Origin: Phaseolus vulgaris
Taxonomy: Eukaryota; Streptophyta; Magnoliopsida; Fabales; Fabaceae
Assembly: GCF_000499845.2 (NCBI RefSeq)
Contig: NC_023749.2
Span: 9,840,013 to 9,904,012 of the forward strand
DNA length: 64,000 nt
Direction of reading: 5' to 3'
A program made the position numbers and the translations under genes. Shown in pieces: positions 33,257 through 45,300 of the stretch (the first letter of the stretch is position 1; every line of letters starts with the position of its first letter). The notes beneath the pieces were generated by a model. It had not been told where the DNA came from. It searched no databases and worked only from the letters and a program-made list of their open reading frames with translations.

Positions 33257-34697
33257 ATATTTTAAAGAGCGTGAAATTCACGTAAAAAGTTATTTTATAG
33301 TAAAAACTTAATTAATATAGTAATATATAATTATATTTATTAATTTAATTTAATTTAATTTAATAAATTTAAAATTAAAGTGTAATTATATATTAATTTT
33401 TTTAACAAAAATAAATATATAGTTTGATATAATAAAAAAGATTATGACTATTCACGGAACTCTCACAATTTGTTACTAAAATCTTTTCAGAAAGTAATCA
33501 CTAAAAATTCATTAGGATATAGAAGAGACATGTTCCTCCATAAAATATATGCTGCAATATTTATGTTTCTGGTGGCAAGAAATGAATGTTAATAAATAAA
33601 ATGGTAGTTATTTTATTTAGAAATAGGTGTTGATGGTATATTAACAATAAATATGATTATATATATTTTATTATTTTACTAAAAAAATAATTATTATCTA
33701 CCGATAATTATATACAAATGTTTTGGAAAAAATAAATAAAGTCTCCGTGGAGGTTTTGGAGGATCACGTCACACATATAAATTTATTAACATTTTTCATC
33801 ATAAATAATATAATATTGATAATTTGTTTTCTAATTATTTTTTTTTATAACATCTATATATATAATATAGAAAGTGTGTGAAATTTATTTTATTTTTTAG
33901 ACAAAAATAAATAGAATTCCTCCCACTATATTAGAATTGTTTTGTGACACACACTAACAACACACAAATAAATGTAATCAACTATTATCTTTTATTTTAG
34001 TTGTTATGATTTATTTTCTGTTTTTCATTTTGAATGTTAAGGTCATTGTTATATCCCTTAAGACCAAATCAAATCGCAGGTACATATTATCCTCAGCTGA
34101 TTCCTGCTGTTGGTCGTGTCCTGAATACATATTTTATAGTTTTTAACACATCCGGAGTATCCACCTGTGTGAATCATGGGTATTGTCTGGACAAAAATCA
34201 GTAGGAATAATAATTTTTGAAGCTGCAATATCCAAATCCAATGAAAACCTAACAGATAAGCAATAAGTAGAATATTAGCAAGAAGCTTCTGAAGAAGAAA
34301 CCCTATGGATTTTACTTTTGGACCACAACAAAAGGTAGCTCATTATCAAGGAAGATATTGTTTGAATTAGAAATTAGAAACGTATTAGGTTGATATATAA
34401 TAGGAGGATCATACTTAGGACACTACTTTATGACACGAGTCCATAAACAATGACCATGCGCTCGATAATAATGCATTTAAAGCAGTGCAGCCAAGATTAC
34501 TCTAGTTGTCATAATCTTCCCTTATCATGATTCTGATTAATAAAATAATTAGGTAATGTTGGTTTCATATCTGCTAAATATAATTGCTTTGATACACGAC
34601 CAAGTTTTTTGTCGCATAATGGACCCAGGATATACATGAATGCAATCATTAAAAGGAATGGTTTTGAATTAAGTTTTTAACTCTGCAAATTCTAAAA
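33257..34697. other. Intergenic, AT-rich
   Basis: Contains a short (TTTAA)n run near 33340. No gene or RNA gene recognised. Confidence 0.5.
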
Positions 34698-34727
34698 ACA
34701 AATTATTATTCAATGTCCAACTAAAAT
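34698..34727. repeat. 30-bp target-site duplication, left copy
   Basis: A 30-base sequence starting ACAAATTATTATTCAATG is repeated exactly at 35200-35229, flanking the truncated LINE. Confidence 0.85.
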
Positions 34728-35199
34728 GCTTGAGGGAACATTAATTTTTTTTTATCAGAAATAAAAATAAATAAATAAATAGGAATTATCTCAGGGATGG
34801 TTCAACCCTTATACAGAAATACTTGACACAAATCTGAACGCCTACCAAATTAGCAAAAGGATAACTATACCAACACTAACCAATTAATGAATCAACCTCA
34901 TACAAGCCAGAGGATTTAAAACTCAACTAGAATAAGGGAAATAAGCAGAACGAGACTTTGCATAAATCCAAGACCATACCTTTACTTGCACCGAAGCGAA
35001 CACTTCAGACACATCTGCCACACCTCTATTGAAGATGACCGAGTTCCTATGTTTCCAGATTTCGCTCACAATGTCAACCCAAATTGTACCCCAAACTTCG
35101 TTAACCGAAACAGAAGCTTGACTCATCCTAAATTGTGAAAAATTTGACTTAGGTTCCTCGTGAATTACAGACGATTATACGATTATGTGCACTATCTTC
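34728..35199 (-). mobile_element. Short 5'-truncated LINE insertion
   Basis: The minus ORF 35126-34923 (67 aa) reads VWGTIWVDIVSEIWKHRN, SVIFNRGVADVSEVFASVQ and VKVWSWIYAKS, the last coding block of plant LINEs after zf-RVT. A 3' UTR and an A-run (T-run at about 34746-34753 on plus) follow. Eighteen or so extra bases lie between the A-run and the flanking 30-bp repeat. 5' truncation with a poly(A) end fits target-primed reverse transcription. Confidence 0.85.
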
Positions 35200-35229
35200 T
35201 ACAAATTATTATTCAATGTCCAACTAAAA
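35200..35229. repeat. 30-bp target-site duplication, right copy
   Basis: Exact copy of 34698-34727. Confidence 0.85.
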
Positions 35230-35849
35230 TCCAAATAATGGGAGTCAATTATTGATGAAAGTTCCACCCCAACATATATATGTCTTTTGGAGGAGTAAAA
35301 TGCAGTGGCAAGGTCAATTATAGAGGCAAACATTTTAGCTATAACTTAAAGGCTTTGTGAATTTTGGATACAGAACATTCTTTATGACCTTACACTATAA
35401 TATGAAGCTGCTTTGTGACAGTTTTTTATGCATTCATCATCATCCCTTGTTGCTTGCTTGATAGTATTAAAATTTTTCGATACAATTGTTTATTATTTTA
35501 AAATCCAAAAATTTAGTTTTTAAAAGCACTTTTTGCTTGTAGTGCAAATTTAAAACAAAATTAATATTTTTTTAACAATTACTAATGATATAATAATAAT
35601 AAAAAAAAATTAATAGTATAAGATTATTATTAGTTTATAAATATTCATTCATTTTTTGCAAAACTAAATTATTTTATAAAATAATTATGTGCATATTTTT
35701 TTATTTTTGGATGAAATTTTGTGACAAATTAAAAATAGTCACAAATAATATACACAAATTTTTATATTTACCAGTTTTAATTACATTATTTAACATTAAT
35801 TTATAAAAAATCATAAATTCAAAATTTAAATAATTTAATATTTTTTTCA

Positions 35850-35884
<35 letters not shown>

Positions 35885-36232
35885 TTATAAGTTTTCAATT
35901 AAATATACTAGAATAAATGTATGAGTCATTTATTGAAACATAATTTAACATGCTAACCATTAATAATTTATTTTTAATTTATAATTATTTAATAAATTTT
36001 ATATTAATTATATAAAAATAATTTTATTATATAATTTTTTTATTAATTATTTATCATATGTGTATTTTATTTTTTTAATATAATTATTGTGATATTTTTT
36101 ATTTTTATCATTATTATAATATTTATGAAAAATAAAAAATAATTAGAAATAATATATAAATAGTGATAAAATTATGTTTATCACTCAATTTTTGTAAAGA
36201 AAAACTTATATTTATTGTAGTGTATATTAATG

Positions 36233-36271
<39 letters not shown>

Positions 36272-37722
36272 AGATATATTTGAATAGTAGACTTTAGTGA
36301 CGTTCATTATCAATGATGAACACAAAAGTCAATTTTAAAAAATCTATTTTTTAACTAATGCAAGACAAACGTGAATAACGTCTCAACTATTTGCCGTTAA
36401 CCTGATTTTTTTTGTCAACAATAAGTTCCATTAAGTTCAGATTTTCTTAAGTGATAATACTGGACCACATTGATTGAATGCATTTGTCATTTTTCTTATA
36501 TTTTTGGCTAAACGGGTACTAAAATGAAAAAAAAAAATATACCTGCAAAATCATGAAAATGCTATTATGAAATAATGAAAATATCTCAACAAAATGATGA
36601 AAATATCCCTTAAATAAAAGAGAGTGTAGATAAAAAATACTTTCAAAACACTTTTTTTCAAAATATATTTTTGAAACACATTTCAGAGTTTTGAAATTTT
36701 TTTCCAAAATACATTTTAAGATGTGTTCTTGATTTTTTTTAATGTATTTTTTGTATTTTGAATTACTATTTATGAACTGGAATGATATTTTGATTTGTAG
36801 TTTTTGAATTTCATATTTTCAAATCCAAAATAAAAAATAATTTTGGAAAATTTGAAGGATGATAGGATATATATTCAAATTGATATGGTGCAAAATGAAT
36901 TTGTCCCGAATAATTGAGAATTCAGTGAATGATTTTGTTACTAGCTCTCTAACCTGTACAGTCTTGCTATAGCTCTGCAATTTCAAAATTAGATTACAAT
37001 AATTTTTGTTTGCTTTATGAGCTATTTTGGTGCATGGGTGACTTTTTGTTCATACTTCACCTTTCAACATGCTTCCTTTTGCCATTTTATTTTATGTTGT
37101 CATCTTGCCATAAAATATTTGTTTTATTTGATGCTAGTGGTTCCCACATATTTGACTTTAGTTGATGAGTGAGAGTTTATCAAATTTTTTTTTTTTTTGA
37201 GAAAATGAATGTGATAGAAAGGAATTGAAAATTTAATGTTCACTCAATATATAACTTATAACTTGAATATAATTTATATGTGTGTAAAATATATACCAAT
37301 TTTCACTTATTAATATTTTTATTATAATTAATAAAAATTTATACACTTTCTCGTGTATCTCCTTTAATTCCTCTTAGTTTAAATATTTTTTTCTACTCTT
37401 TCACAATTTTAAGTTATTCCTAACATTTATTTCATTAAGCCATAATTAATAGTATTAATATAACACCTTTAAAATAACATTATTGAAAAGAAAAAAAAAA
37501 CATAGATGTATGAACATAAATAAATAAAAAATAACGTCAACATATTAACTTTTAAATGTTTACAGTAAATGATCATGTTATAACTAGTTAACATTTTTTA
37601 TAAACTTTAACATATTATCTTTTAATTAAGTTTATAATTATTTATGTGCTAGATCGTTAATTTTTTATTTTGAAAATATTTGTTTGAGAAATGTGTTTAT
37701 TTTAGAAAAATGAATATATCAC
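35230..37722. other. Intergenic, AT-rich with two (TA)n microsatellites
   Basis: (TA)n runs lie at about 35852-35882 and 36237-36265. The remaining sequence has only low-complexity ORFs. Nothing else recognised. Confidence 0.55.
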
Positions 37723-38070
37723 AAAACAATATTTAAAAAATACATTTTTCTATTATAGTTATTGCTAAATTTGTCATAAAAAAAAATACTATTTTATGTG
37801 TCTGATTTGTCTATGACAATTAAAAAATTATATGTAATAGAAATTAATATTGTTTATGACAGATATAATTTTTAATTATCATAAAATGCGTTACTTTCTA
37901 TGAACGTTAAAGAAAAATTCGTCATAGAAAGTGAATTTTTTTATGATAGTTCCTTTAGGTCTGACATAAAAAAACACAGACTTTCTATGCCGCTTGTATC
38001 TATGAAGATTCTAAAATTGACATAAAAATATTTGTTTGAATCGTCATAAAATGTATTTCCTGCACTAGTG
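37723..38070 (+). mobile_element. CACTA right-end fragment or MITE, related to 32862-33256
   Basis: Begins AAAACAATATTTAAAAAA like the block at 32862 and ends TTTCCTGCACTAGTG, an intact CACTA-type terminus on the right. In between, 'gtcataaaa' and 'tatgac' words recur in both orientations. No coding. Confidence 0.6.
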
Positions 38071-38900
38071 AGGGGAGAAAATATCAAATTTTGGACAGAT
38101 AGATGGGTTATTGAAAGAACATTGGCTGAAAAATATCTTAGGTTATACAATAATTTAATCCATAAGATATATATTGTATTAGAAATGGGTAAATCGACAA
38201 CAAATGGGACTGGTGTATGATATGTAGGAGATACTGATTTGAGTGGTAATGATCTCAATTTGAGTCATTCATGTAGGATCTAACAAAGATCACATCATAA
38301 TTATATGGACAAGATGATTAAAAATAGGAGACGAATAAGTAAATTATACAATAAAGTCTGCATACAAGAGCTTGAGGAACAACATATGTGGTGAGGAAGA
38401 TGTATTTTACACATTAATTTGGAAAACATGTGCAATCCCAAAAGTAAAACATTTTATAAGGAGGTTAAGTTTGAATAATAATTAGGGACTATTTAGGAGG
38501 GCAATGATTCCTTGTAAGTTATGTGTCATCTATAAAAAAAACAAAAGAACTGGAAGAAATTTTCCAACACCTATTTTTGAAATGCAAGATATCGAGTAGG
38601 ATTTGGTATCTATGTCGCAAATGGATATGTATTAAAATAGTAGAACATAAAAAGAATTCTAAATCATTTTCACCACTTCAATTTACAAAAGGAGATTTAA
38701 TATGGAAAACAATACAAATAATGTTAATGAGAGGAATATGGGATCATATAAACAATGTATTTTTGAAACCGCATAATTGAAAGTATTGAAAGTGTGGGCG
38801 TGGATTAGAAATAGATCTCCAAAGACAATATTTTCGTACTTTGAATAGTGTATTTTCCCAAAAAATCTGTACAGTAATCATACTAAAGTAAAATCTTTTT
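38071..38900 (+). pseudogene. LINE zf-RVT region remnant
   Basis: On plus one reads GENIKFWTDRWV directly after the CACTA tip, then TIKSAYKSLRNNI, VFYTLIWKTCAIPKVKHFI, and ORF 38523-38780 with LEEIFQHLFLKCKISSRIWY and IWKTIQIMLMRGIWDHINNV. This is the plant LINE zinc-binding region ('W....P.K...F.WR', 'E...HLF..C..S..IW'). Several stops and shifts show it is dead. Confidence 0.8.
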
Positions 38901-40078
38901 CAAGTGTTTAGATATAGTGGTAACTAGTATAGTGGGTGACAACAATACAACTAAGTGAAAAGTAGTCAAATAACAAAATTTCAATATATGAGATTTAAAG
39001 AATAAAGTTGAAGATCAGGTTCAATGGTTAATTAAATGGAAAACATGTCTTTAATAGGGCCATATAGTATCATATCAGACTATTAGAAATACCTGCAAAA
39101 TATGTAAAACACCCTCTTCGAATTCATGGGTCAATTGTGGTAATTCATAACAATAACAAGGTTTGATTTGGTTATTAGAATAAAACTGGAACAGAGGACA
39201 AAGAAACATTTAACCTAGATGCATAAAATGCAATTTGAAAATGTGAAGCCTAGTGGAATAATTATACATGGATTAAATCCTTTTTATAAGACACTTATGA
39301 GTCAAATTAAGGTATTACTAATGAAAGGCGACACAGTAAAGCATACTACAAGTCTTTCTAATTAATTTCTTTGTGCATAAGGTTTCAAAAGATTGTTTTC
39401 ACTTAGATTTTTGCATAATGATGTTTTAAGAGCTCATAATTCTAGTCACTTTACATGGTGCATTTTTGCAACATTAACTTATAATTTGTTATTCTACAAT
39501 AGTATTATGAATTATATCTCTACTTTTCTTTTCTGTTTGGTCTAAAACACTCTGGCATGTTTAAGATCTTGCCAACAATTCTATATTATATTTGTTAACC
39601 ATGTGATTAGGTTTGAAAATGAAATAAGATGGAGGTACTCTAGGTGGAAGCACTTGTCATGGAGATGTCATTGACCACTATATGAAATACAAAAGATGGA
39701 CCATGCTTGGATTTTTTTAGTAATATTGGGTGAAACAAATACGTTTATTTTGGGATGTCTCAATTGGTCCAGTGTTTGTTTGTATTATAGATGCATTATT
39801 TGATAAGGTCATCTCATTCATCCACATAATTCTTCTCGTCTATTTTATTCATATTATTTCTTTTATTTATATTTATATTCTTTATCCACTATAATTTTTT
39901 TTCTATTTTGTTTTACTTTATTTTAAATAGAGGTATTATACAAGATTTTTTTAAAATTATTATCAGTACTATCAATAAAATCAATACAAATTAAATTAAT
40001 ATTAAAAATATATTTTATTTAACGTTGAATTAACTAATATTATTTATTAATATAATTAAATTTTATAAATTCACCGCC
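38901..40078. other. Intergenic, nothing recognised
   Basis: AT-rich; no ORF or repeat with a convincing identity. Confidence 0.45.
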
Positions 40079-40155
40079 TTTTTCTAATTAACGAATGTTT
40101 AATATATAATATCAATTTTTCTAATTAACTAATGTTTAATATATAATATTTATTT
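40079..40155. repeat. Two tandem copies of a 39-bp unit
   Basis: 'tttttctaattaac.aatg' followed by 'tttaatatataatat' occurs twice in a row, immediately left of the LINE piece. Confidence 0.8.
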
Positions 40156-40492
40156 TAGGTAGCCGATACTGATAGGAACTCGGTGACCTTTGACAGGGGC
40201 GTGGTAGATGTGCTCGAGGTATTTGTACTGGTACAGGTAAATGTTTGGTCTTGGATTTTTGCAAAGTCCTGTTGTAATTAATTCCTTTACGTATCCCAAT
40301 TGGGTTTTGAACCCAGTGGATTGTATGAGACTGGTTGTTTAATGCTTTCTTGAGTTGGTTTGGTTGTTCCTTATTTAAGTTGGAAGGTGTTTCTTGGTTA
40401 AATGTTAGTAAGACGCTAGCTCTTTATGTATAAGTTGGATCACCCCTGAAGTGGTTCCCATTTATTTATTTTTTATTGCTGATAAAAAAAAA
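40156..40492 (+). mobile_element. 5'-truncated LINE 3' end with poly(A)
   Basis: The plus frame gives DRNSVTFDRGVVDVLEVFVL then VQVNVWSWIFAKS, the same terminal block as in the copy at 34728-35199. A 3' UTR and a 9-base A-run at 40484-40492 follow. No exact target duplication found. Confidence 0.8.
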
Positions 40493-41000
40493 CTAATTCG
40501 CAACTAGTTATTGCAATCTATTTACTTACTTGCATTGATTTTTTTGCCAACAGTAAGTTCAGGTTTTCTTGAAATGGTATTAGTGGAACACAATGGTTGA
40601 ATGCATTTATCATTTGTGTTCTATTTTTTTGGCTAAACACGGCATGGGCAATTGAGAATTCGTGAATGATTTTGTTCACGACACCGTTAATCATCTACTG
40701 ATCATGTAAAGTGACATCCCGCATGTGCGTTTTCTTCTAAAATCAGCTAACAAATTTTTTAATGTTTAATATATTACTTTTTTTTTAAGTACTTAAAAAC
40801 TTCTTTTTTAAATTAAATATATAAAAAACGTAAAATTTGATTTTAATTTTTATGAGGTCATGGCCGAGCTCAATGATATGTTCCGGTAAAAAATTTCTAG
40901 GATACGTCTCAAAATGAATTACTTCTTGAACTTATTAGGTTTATGTCTGATACCGAGAGACTATGAGGTCATGAACTGAGTCCAATGATACGTGTTTCGG
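40493..41000. other. Intergenic, nothing recognised
   Basis: No gene or transposon terminus identified. Confidence 0.45.
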
Positions 41001-41204
41001 TTAATTATTTAGATTTTAAAGTTGATATCTAAAACTTGGTATCTAATTATATATCAGTTTAGAAATTGTTTCTTAATAATATAAACTAATTTAGATATCA
41101 ATATTCTTTTTAGTATCTAAAATAGTATCTAACTTAGTCAATATAACAACTAATCATTTCTTGTATTTGAAATTAGTTTCTATTTAATGAATTTTCTTGT
41201 AGTG
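41001..41204. repeat. Partial CACTA-tipped MITE (copy E)
   Basis: Matches the right half of the 5117-5488 family and ends TTAATGAATTTTCTTGTAGTG. The left half is missing. Confidence 0.7.
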
Positions 41205-41760
41205 TTGGGAATGTAACTAAGGATGAGACCATGTACAAGAAAGGGGGGAAAACACTACACGATATAACAGAAAGATAAAGGCAGACAAAACTACTCAATT
41301 AGGAATCATTATTTCTAGTTAAATTGAATGATCTAGTTGAAAGACATCCTTCTTCTATAAAACAATTTTAATTTTAATATTATATTTCCTTTAAATTTTT
41401 TTCTTAAAAATAAATAAATTTCATTTTTATCTTTTAATTAAGTTCTTATCGTAACATTAAATATGTTTTTTTATCTTATAATAATATATATTATCTATAT
41501 AAATAATGAAATGACTTATTTCATATTATTCTCAACACTCTAACTTCTATTATATATAAGTTTAAAGTAAAGTAACACAGCTAATTTAAAGAATTAATCA
41601 TAATGTTTAATTTATTATATATTTAATTTATAAAAAGTTATTACATGTTTAAATTATAAAATCAACAATTGTAAATATGTTGGGTATTTTGTTAGGAGGA
41701 TTTGAACCAGCATCTTATCCATTTTCACTTTTTGTACATCTCTTCCATGGGAGCTAACTC
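41205..41760. other. Upstream region of SDR gene 2
   Basis: AT-rich; no specific regulatory site other than the TATA box that follows can be supported. Confidence 0.45.
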
Positions 41761-41768
41761 TATATAAG
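41761..41768 (+). promoter_or_regulatory. TATA box of SDR gene 2
   Basis: TATATAAG, 120 bases before the start codon, at a position matching that in copy 1. An ATG at 41778 with a 14-codon frame lies so close to the TATA box that it is probably not transcribed. Confidence 0.6.
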
Positions 41769-41880
41769 ACCTAAGCCATGTTCGGAGAAAGCACAGTTCT
41801 TCACGCTGAGAAGAAGAATTAAGTTGAACACTTTAAAACACCTTTTCTGGGTCTTATATATATAACCCAAAACCTCACTC

Positions 41881-42790
41881 ATGGCACATGTTTCTGTTGT
41901 CTCCGCTGCTGTTAAAAGGTAAGGAACCTCTAACCTATCAAACACACACAAATCCTCCCCATTTATTTTGATAATCTATCATAGAATTATTAGCTTGCTA
42001 ACATAAGATGGCATGCAGGCTTGAGGGGAAAGTGGCCATTATCACTGGTGGTGCCAGCGGTATTGGCGAGGCCACTGCAAGACTCTTCTCCGAGCATGGA
42101 GCTCATGTGGTGATAGCTGATATTCAAGACGATTTGGGTCTTTCTCTATGCAACGAATTGGAATCTGCTGTGTATGTTCATTGTGATGTGACAGAGGAAG
42201 AAGACGTTGAAAACTGCGTGAACATAGCAGTTTCAAAGTATGGGAAGCTGGACATCATGTTTAACAACGCTGGTTCAAGTGATTTGTTCAAAAGAAGCAT
42301 ACTTGACAATACCAAGTCTGATTTCGAGAGAGTGTTGAGTGTGAACTTGGTTGGTCCATTTCTGGGAACAAAGCACGCAGCAAGGGTAATGATTCCTGCT
42401 AAAAGGGGTTGCATAATTAACACAGCTAGTATTGCTGGATGCATAGGTGGAGGAGCTACACATGCCTACACCAGTGCAAAGCATGGTCTACTGGGACTGA
42501 TGAAAAACACGGCGGTGGAGCTTGGAGAATTCGGTATTCGGGTGAACTGCGTGTCTCCCCATTTGGTTGTGACACCGTTGCTAAATAAATATTTCAATCT
42601 TAATGAAGAAGGAGCTCGTAAGAGTTATACCAACCTAAAAGGTTGGCATCCTGTGGCTAACGATGTAGCCGAAGCTGCTCTTTACTTGGCAAGCGATGAG
42701 TCTAAGTATGTTAGTTCTCTCAATATTGTTTTAGATGGAGGATTGACCAATTCAAATGTTGGATTTCCTATGTTTGGAAAATCCGAGTAA
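41881..42790 (+). CDS. Short-chain dehydrogenase/reductase, SDR110C type (copy 2)
   Basis: Two exons: 41881-41918 and 42019-42790, with a 100-base GT-AG intron (gtaagg ... tgcag). They encode 269 residues starting MAHVSVVSAAVKR, then LEGKVAIITGG. Motifs sit at the same positions as in copy 1: TGGASGIG (22-29), Asp47, CDVT (68-71), NNAG (95-98), Ser150, Tyr163, Lys167 (YTSAK). The C-terminal region carries the usual DVAEAALYLASDES and a final DGG. Family members are plant NAD(P)-dependent alcohol dehydrogenases of specialised or hormone metabolism; the exact substrate is unknown. Exon lengths identical to copy 1, plus about 70% identity by eye, show tandem duplication, with about 38 kb of transposons now between them. 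The intron is much shorter than the 336-base intron of copy 1. A frame beginning at ATG 42008 lies in the intron and is not the real start. AATAAA-like signals occur near 42950. Confidence 0.92.
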
Positions 42791-43480
42791 AAATACTTTG
42801 TCTCTAAATAACTGTATTGTCGTTGTTTTGGCTTGGTGATTATTGGTCATAAAATTTACCTGTCAACATGTGTGAAGAAAGAAGGCAATAGATTGGTGGG
42901 TATTAATTTACAACCCTCACTCTAATGTAGCCATTTTCGTATTCAGAAAATAAAGATATGTTGAATGTTTGGGAAATTTGTGTAAAGATTTTGTCTTTAA
43001 CTCTTCAGAAACTTTAGTTGACACCATATATGAAGAAAGAAGACAATGTATAATCCTCACACAATCTAACCTTTTTGCTCATTTGTGTAGAATTGAACAA
43101 GGATGTGTTACTATGAAAATTAATTTTATCCTTCATCTACCCGTCAATATAAAATGATAACATTTTTCTTATGAATTCTTTGATGCATTTTTATTTTTGG
43201 ACATTGGTTTGAATATCTAAAAATGATCAATTCAAGTTAAAGATGATGAAACTAATTCACTCACATCCATAAGTAGAAGAAGAAAATTAACATGTGATCA
43301 ATTAATTTTACTTTAGGATTTGGTCAACCAATGTTCACCCTACCTAGAACAACTTATCAAGAATTTGCACTGCGGTAAATTTTTAGGACAACTATGCATA
43401 TAGCACACCCTATTCGCTGTAACCATTTATTCTATAGTTTAGCATGTCCTACCATGCAAATCTTTAACATTCTTTTTTAA
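42791..43480. other. 3' flank of SDR gene 2
   Basis: Likely 3' UTR and downstream DNA. No further gene; the small ORF at 42969-43157 is unsupported. Confidence 0.5.
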
Positions 43481-43651
43481 GGATATAATGATACACTAAA
43501 AACCCACATCTTCTATGTAATCATATTACAATATTACTTTAATATTTTATTATATCATTAAATTCCAAATTTACCTTTTATTATATATATTTATTTTTAT
43601 ATCCATCACATCTAGAATTGTATACAACTCTAAGAGTTATCAAACTATATT
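43481..43651. repeat. Second copy of the MITE found in the SDR gene 1 promoter
   Basis: Shares 'aaatttacctttattatatatattta', 'ttgtatacaactc', 'aagagttatcaa' blocks with 2302-2473 in the same orientation. Ends are more decayed. Confidence 0.6.
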
Positions 43652-44869
43652 TTCCTTTTTTCAATGTTACTCATGAAATTTATTTTTTTATTTCAATAAA
43701 AATAATAAATAAATGTGAAACATTTTAAAAATGTTTCAATCATATACATTAAGATTATGTTACATAACTTTAGAAAAAATCCAAATCATTACCAAAAATT
43801 GAAACATCTTTAGGTCTTGCACAACTTGTTTTTACCTCTTGACCTAAAAGCAGGTAACCTATCATCAATAGTCCTAAGTAAGCATATCAAAAAACCAAAC
43901 TAACAAACCACATTGTATGTAATTAGTCTTTAATACTTAGTGTAAAATTATTGTGAAATTTATAAACATCACATGTTACATTAACCATTATCAAAATTTG
44001 CAAGGCAAATGTACCTTTTTACATAAGTGTTGTAGTGCATAAAGAAGAGAAAGATAAAAAAAAAAAAAAAAAAAAAGTGATAGGGGTTGGTGATAGTGTG
44101 CTATTAATGTACACCTATATGGCAACATATGTGAGTGAGGTTTTAAGATGCTTTATTACACGCTTGAGAACAAATTCACAGCAAATTAGTACAAGTTCAT
44201 AAACGTTGTGGGTCTTACCGTTTAAATTTATTTTACCATAAATATTTTACTGATTTTTTTTCTTCAAAAGGTTAATTACTTATAAGAAGTATTTCAATAA
44301 TCAAATTTTATTTTTTAAAAATAGTGTTTAAAAATAATTTTAGATAAAAAATTATACATTTCTTACTATTTATTACAAAGTATTTAACATTTTATTTTAA
44401 ATTTATATATATATATATATATTAAAATTATAATTATAAATGTATTACAACTCCAAATATTATTACTATTTTATATAATTTTTATATTTTGATATAGTAT
44501 AATCACTTATGCATACAATAATTTTTTTTAAATTAACTTATAAATTATGTATTAAGCACTTAATATATAAATTTACAAATTTTGTTATAAAATAAGATTG
44601 AATAATACATGAGATAATTATGGTTGTTTTTAACTTTCTTATAAAAAAAAGTCACACCTTAAACGAATTATATCTTATAATTATAGTTAGCAAAAATAAC
44701 TTTTACGGTTATCTCTAAAAAATCATTATTTATGTTAAAATTGTTGTTATTTTGGAGTAACATCATTCAAACTTAAAAGTCATATTACTACTATTTTTAT
44801 TTAGTTATGGGTACCGTAATTGTTTAGACAAAGTGTGCCTAGATAGTACTTAAGATTGGTTGTAATAAT
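43652..44869. other. Intergenic, AT-rich with A-run and TA-run
   Basis: A 22-base A-run near 44057-44078 and a (TA)n run at 44404-44422. No gene recognised. Confidence 0.5.
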
Positions 44870-45300
44870 TGTTGTAGGTGTCGGTCGTTCGGTCGCTTCC
44901 TCGTACTCCATTGCTTCACTCTTTCAGACTCTTTAGTTTCGGTCGAGAGTAAACTTACAAAAGATTTTCTAACAATCAAGTAAGTACTTTGTGTTATGAG
45001 AGTGTATTGTGAAATTGATAGAATGACACCTTACTCCATTGTAGAGGGCTTATTTATAGCATTGAGTCATGGGCCATTTGACTGATAGGTCGAATCTAGC
45101 ATATATATGCACTAAATCAGTGTTAGCTGATTTCTCGAGAGGTAACCCTGATTTATAGGGAGGTATACTTGAAGAATATCTTCAATAAATCAATGTTAGC
45201 TAATTTATTGGGGTATTATCCGGATTTGATGGGATATAGCATCCTATGGGTCTGTGGCCAGCTGGTAATGAAACAATGTTCCAGGTGTTGTTTTATGTCA
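44870..45300 (-). mobile_element. Probable solo LTR, 431 bp
   Basis: Plus-strand ends are TGTTGTAGG and TTATGTCA, so it has TG...CA ends. On minus it contains a TATA-like CTATAAATAAG and a downstream 'tcacaatacactctc' leader, like an LTR promoter. Flanking pentamers are ATAAT (44865-44869) and ATACT (45301-45305), a near match. It directly interrupts the RT start of the copia remnant to its right. Its sequence differs from the LTR end of that copia element at 48244, so it is likely a separate insertion. Confidence 0.5.

Noticed and set aside
38901..39400. Possible gypsy chromodomain-like words
   Set aside because: A short WLIKWK-like stretch on plus is not backed by any neighbouring pol sequence.
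40290..40330. Possible tRNA because of a 'ggttttgaaccc' word
   Set aside because: No cloverleaf could be drawn; it is in the LINE 3' region.
42008..42018. Start of SDR gene 2 at ATG 42008
   Set aside because: This ATG lies in the intron just before the acceptor. The two-exon model gives the same length as copy 1 and a conserved N-terminus.
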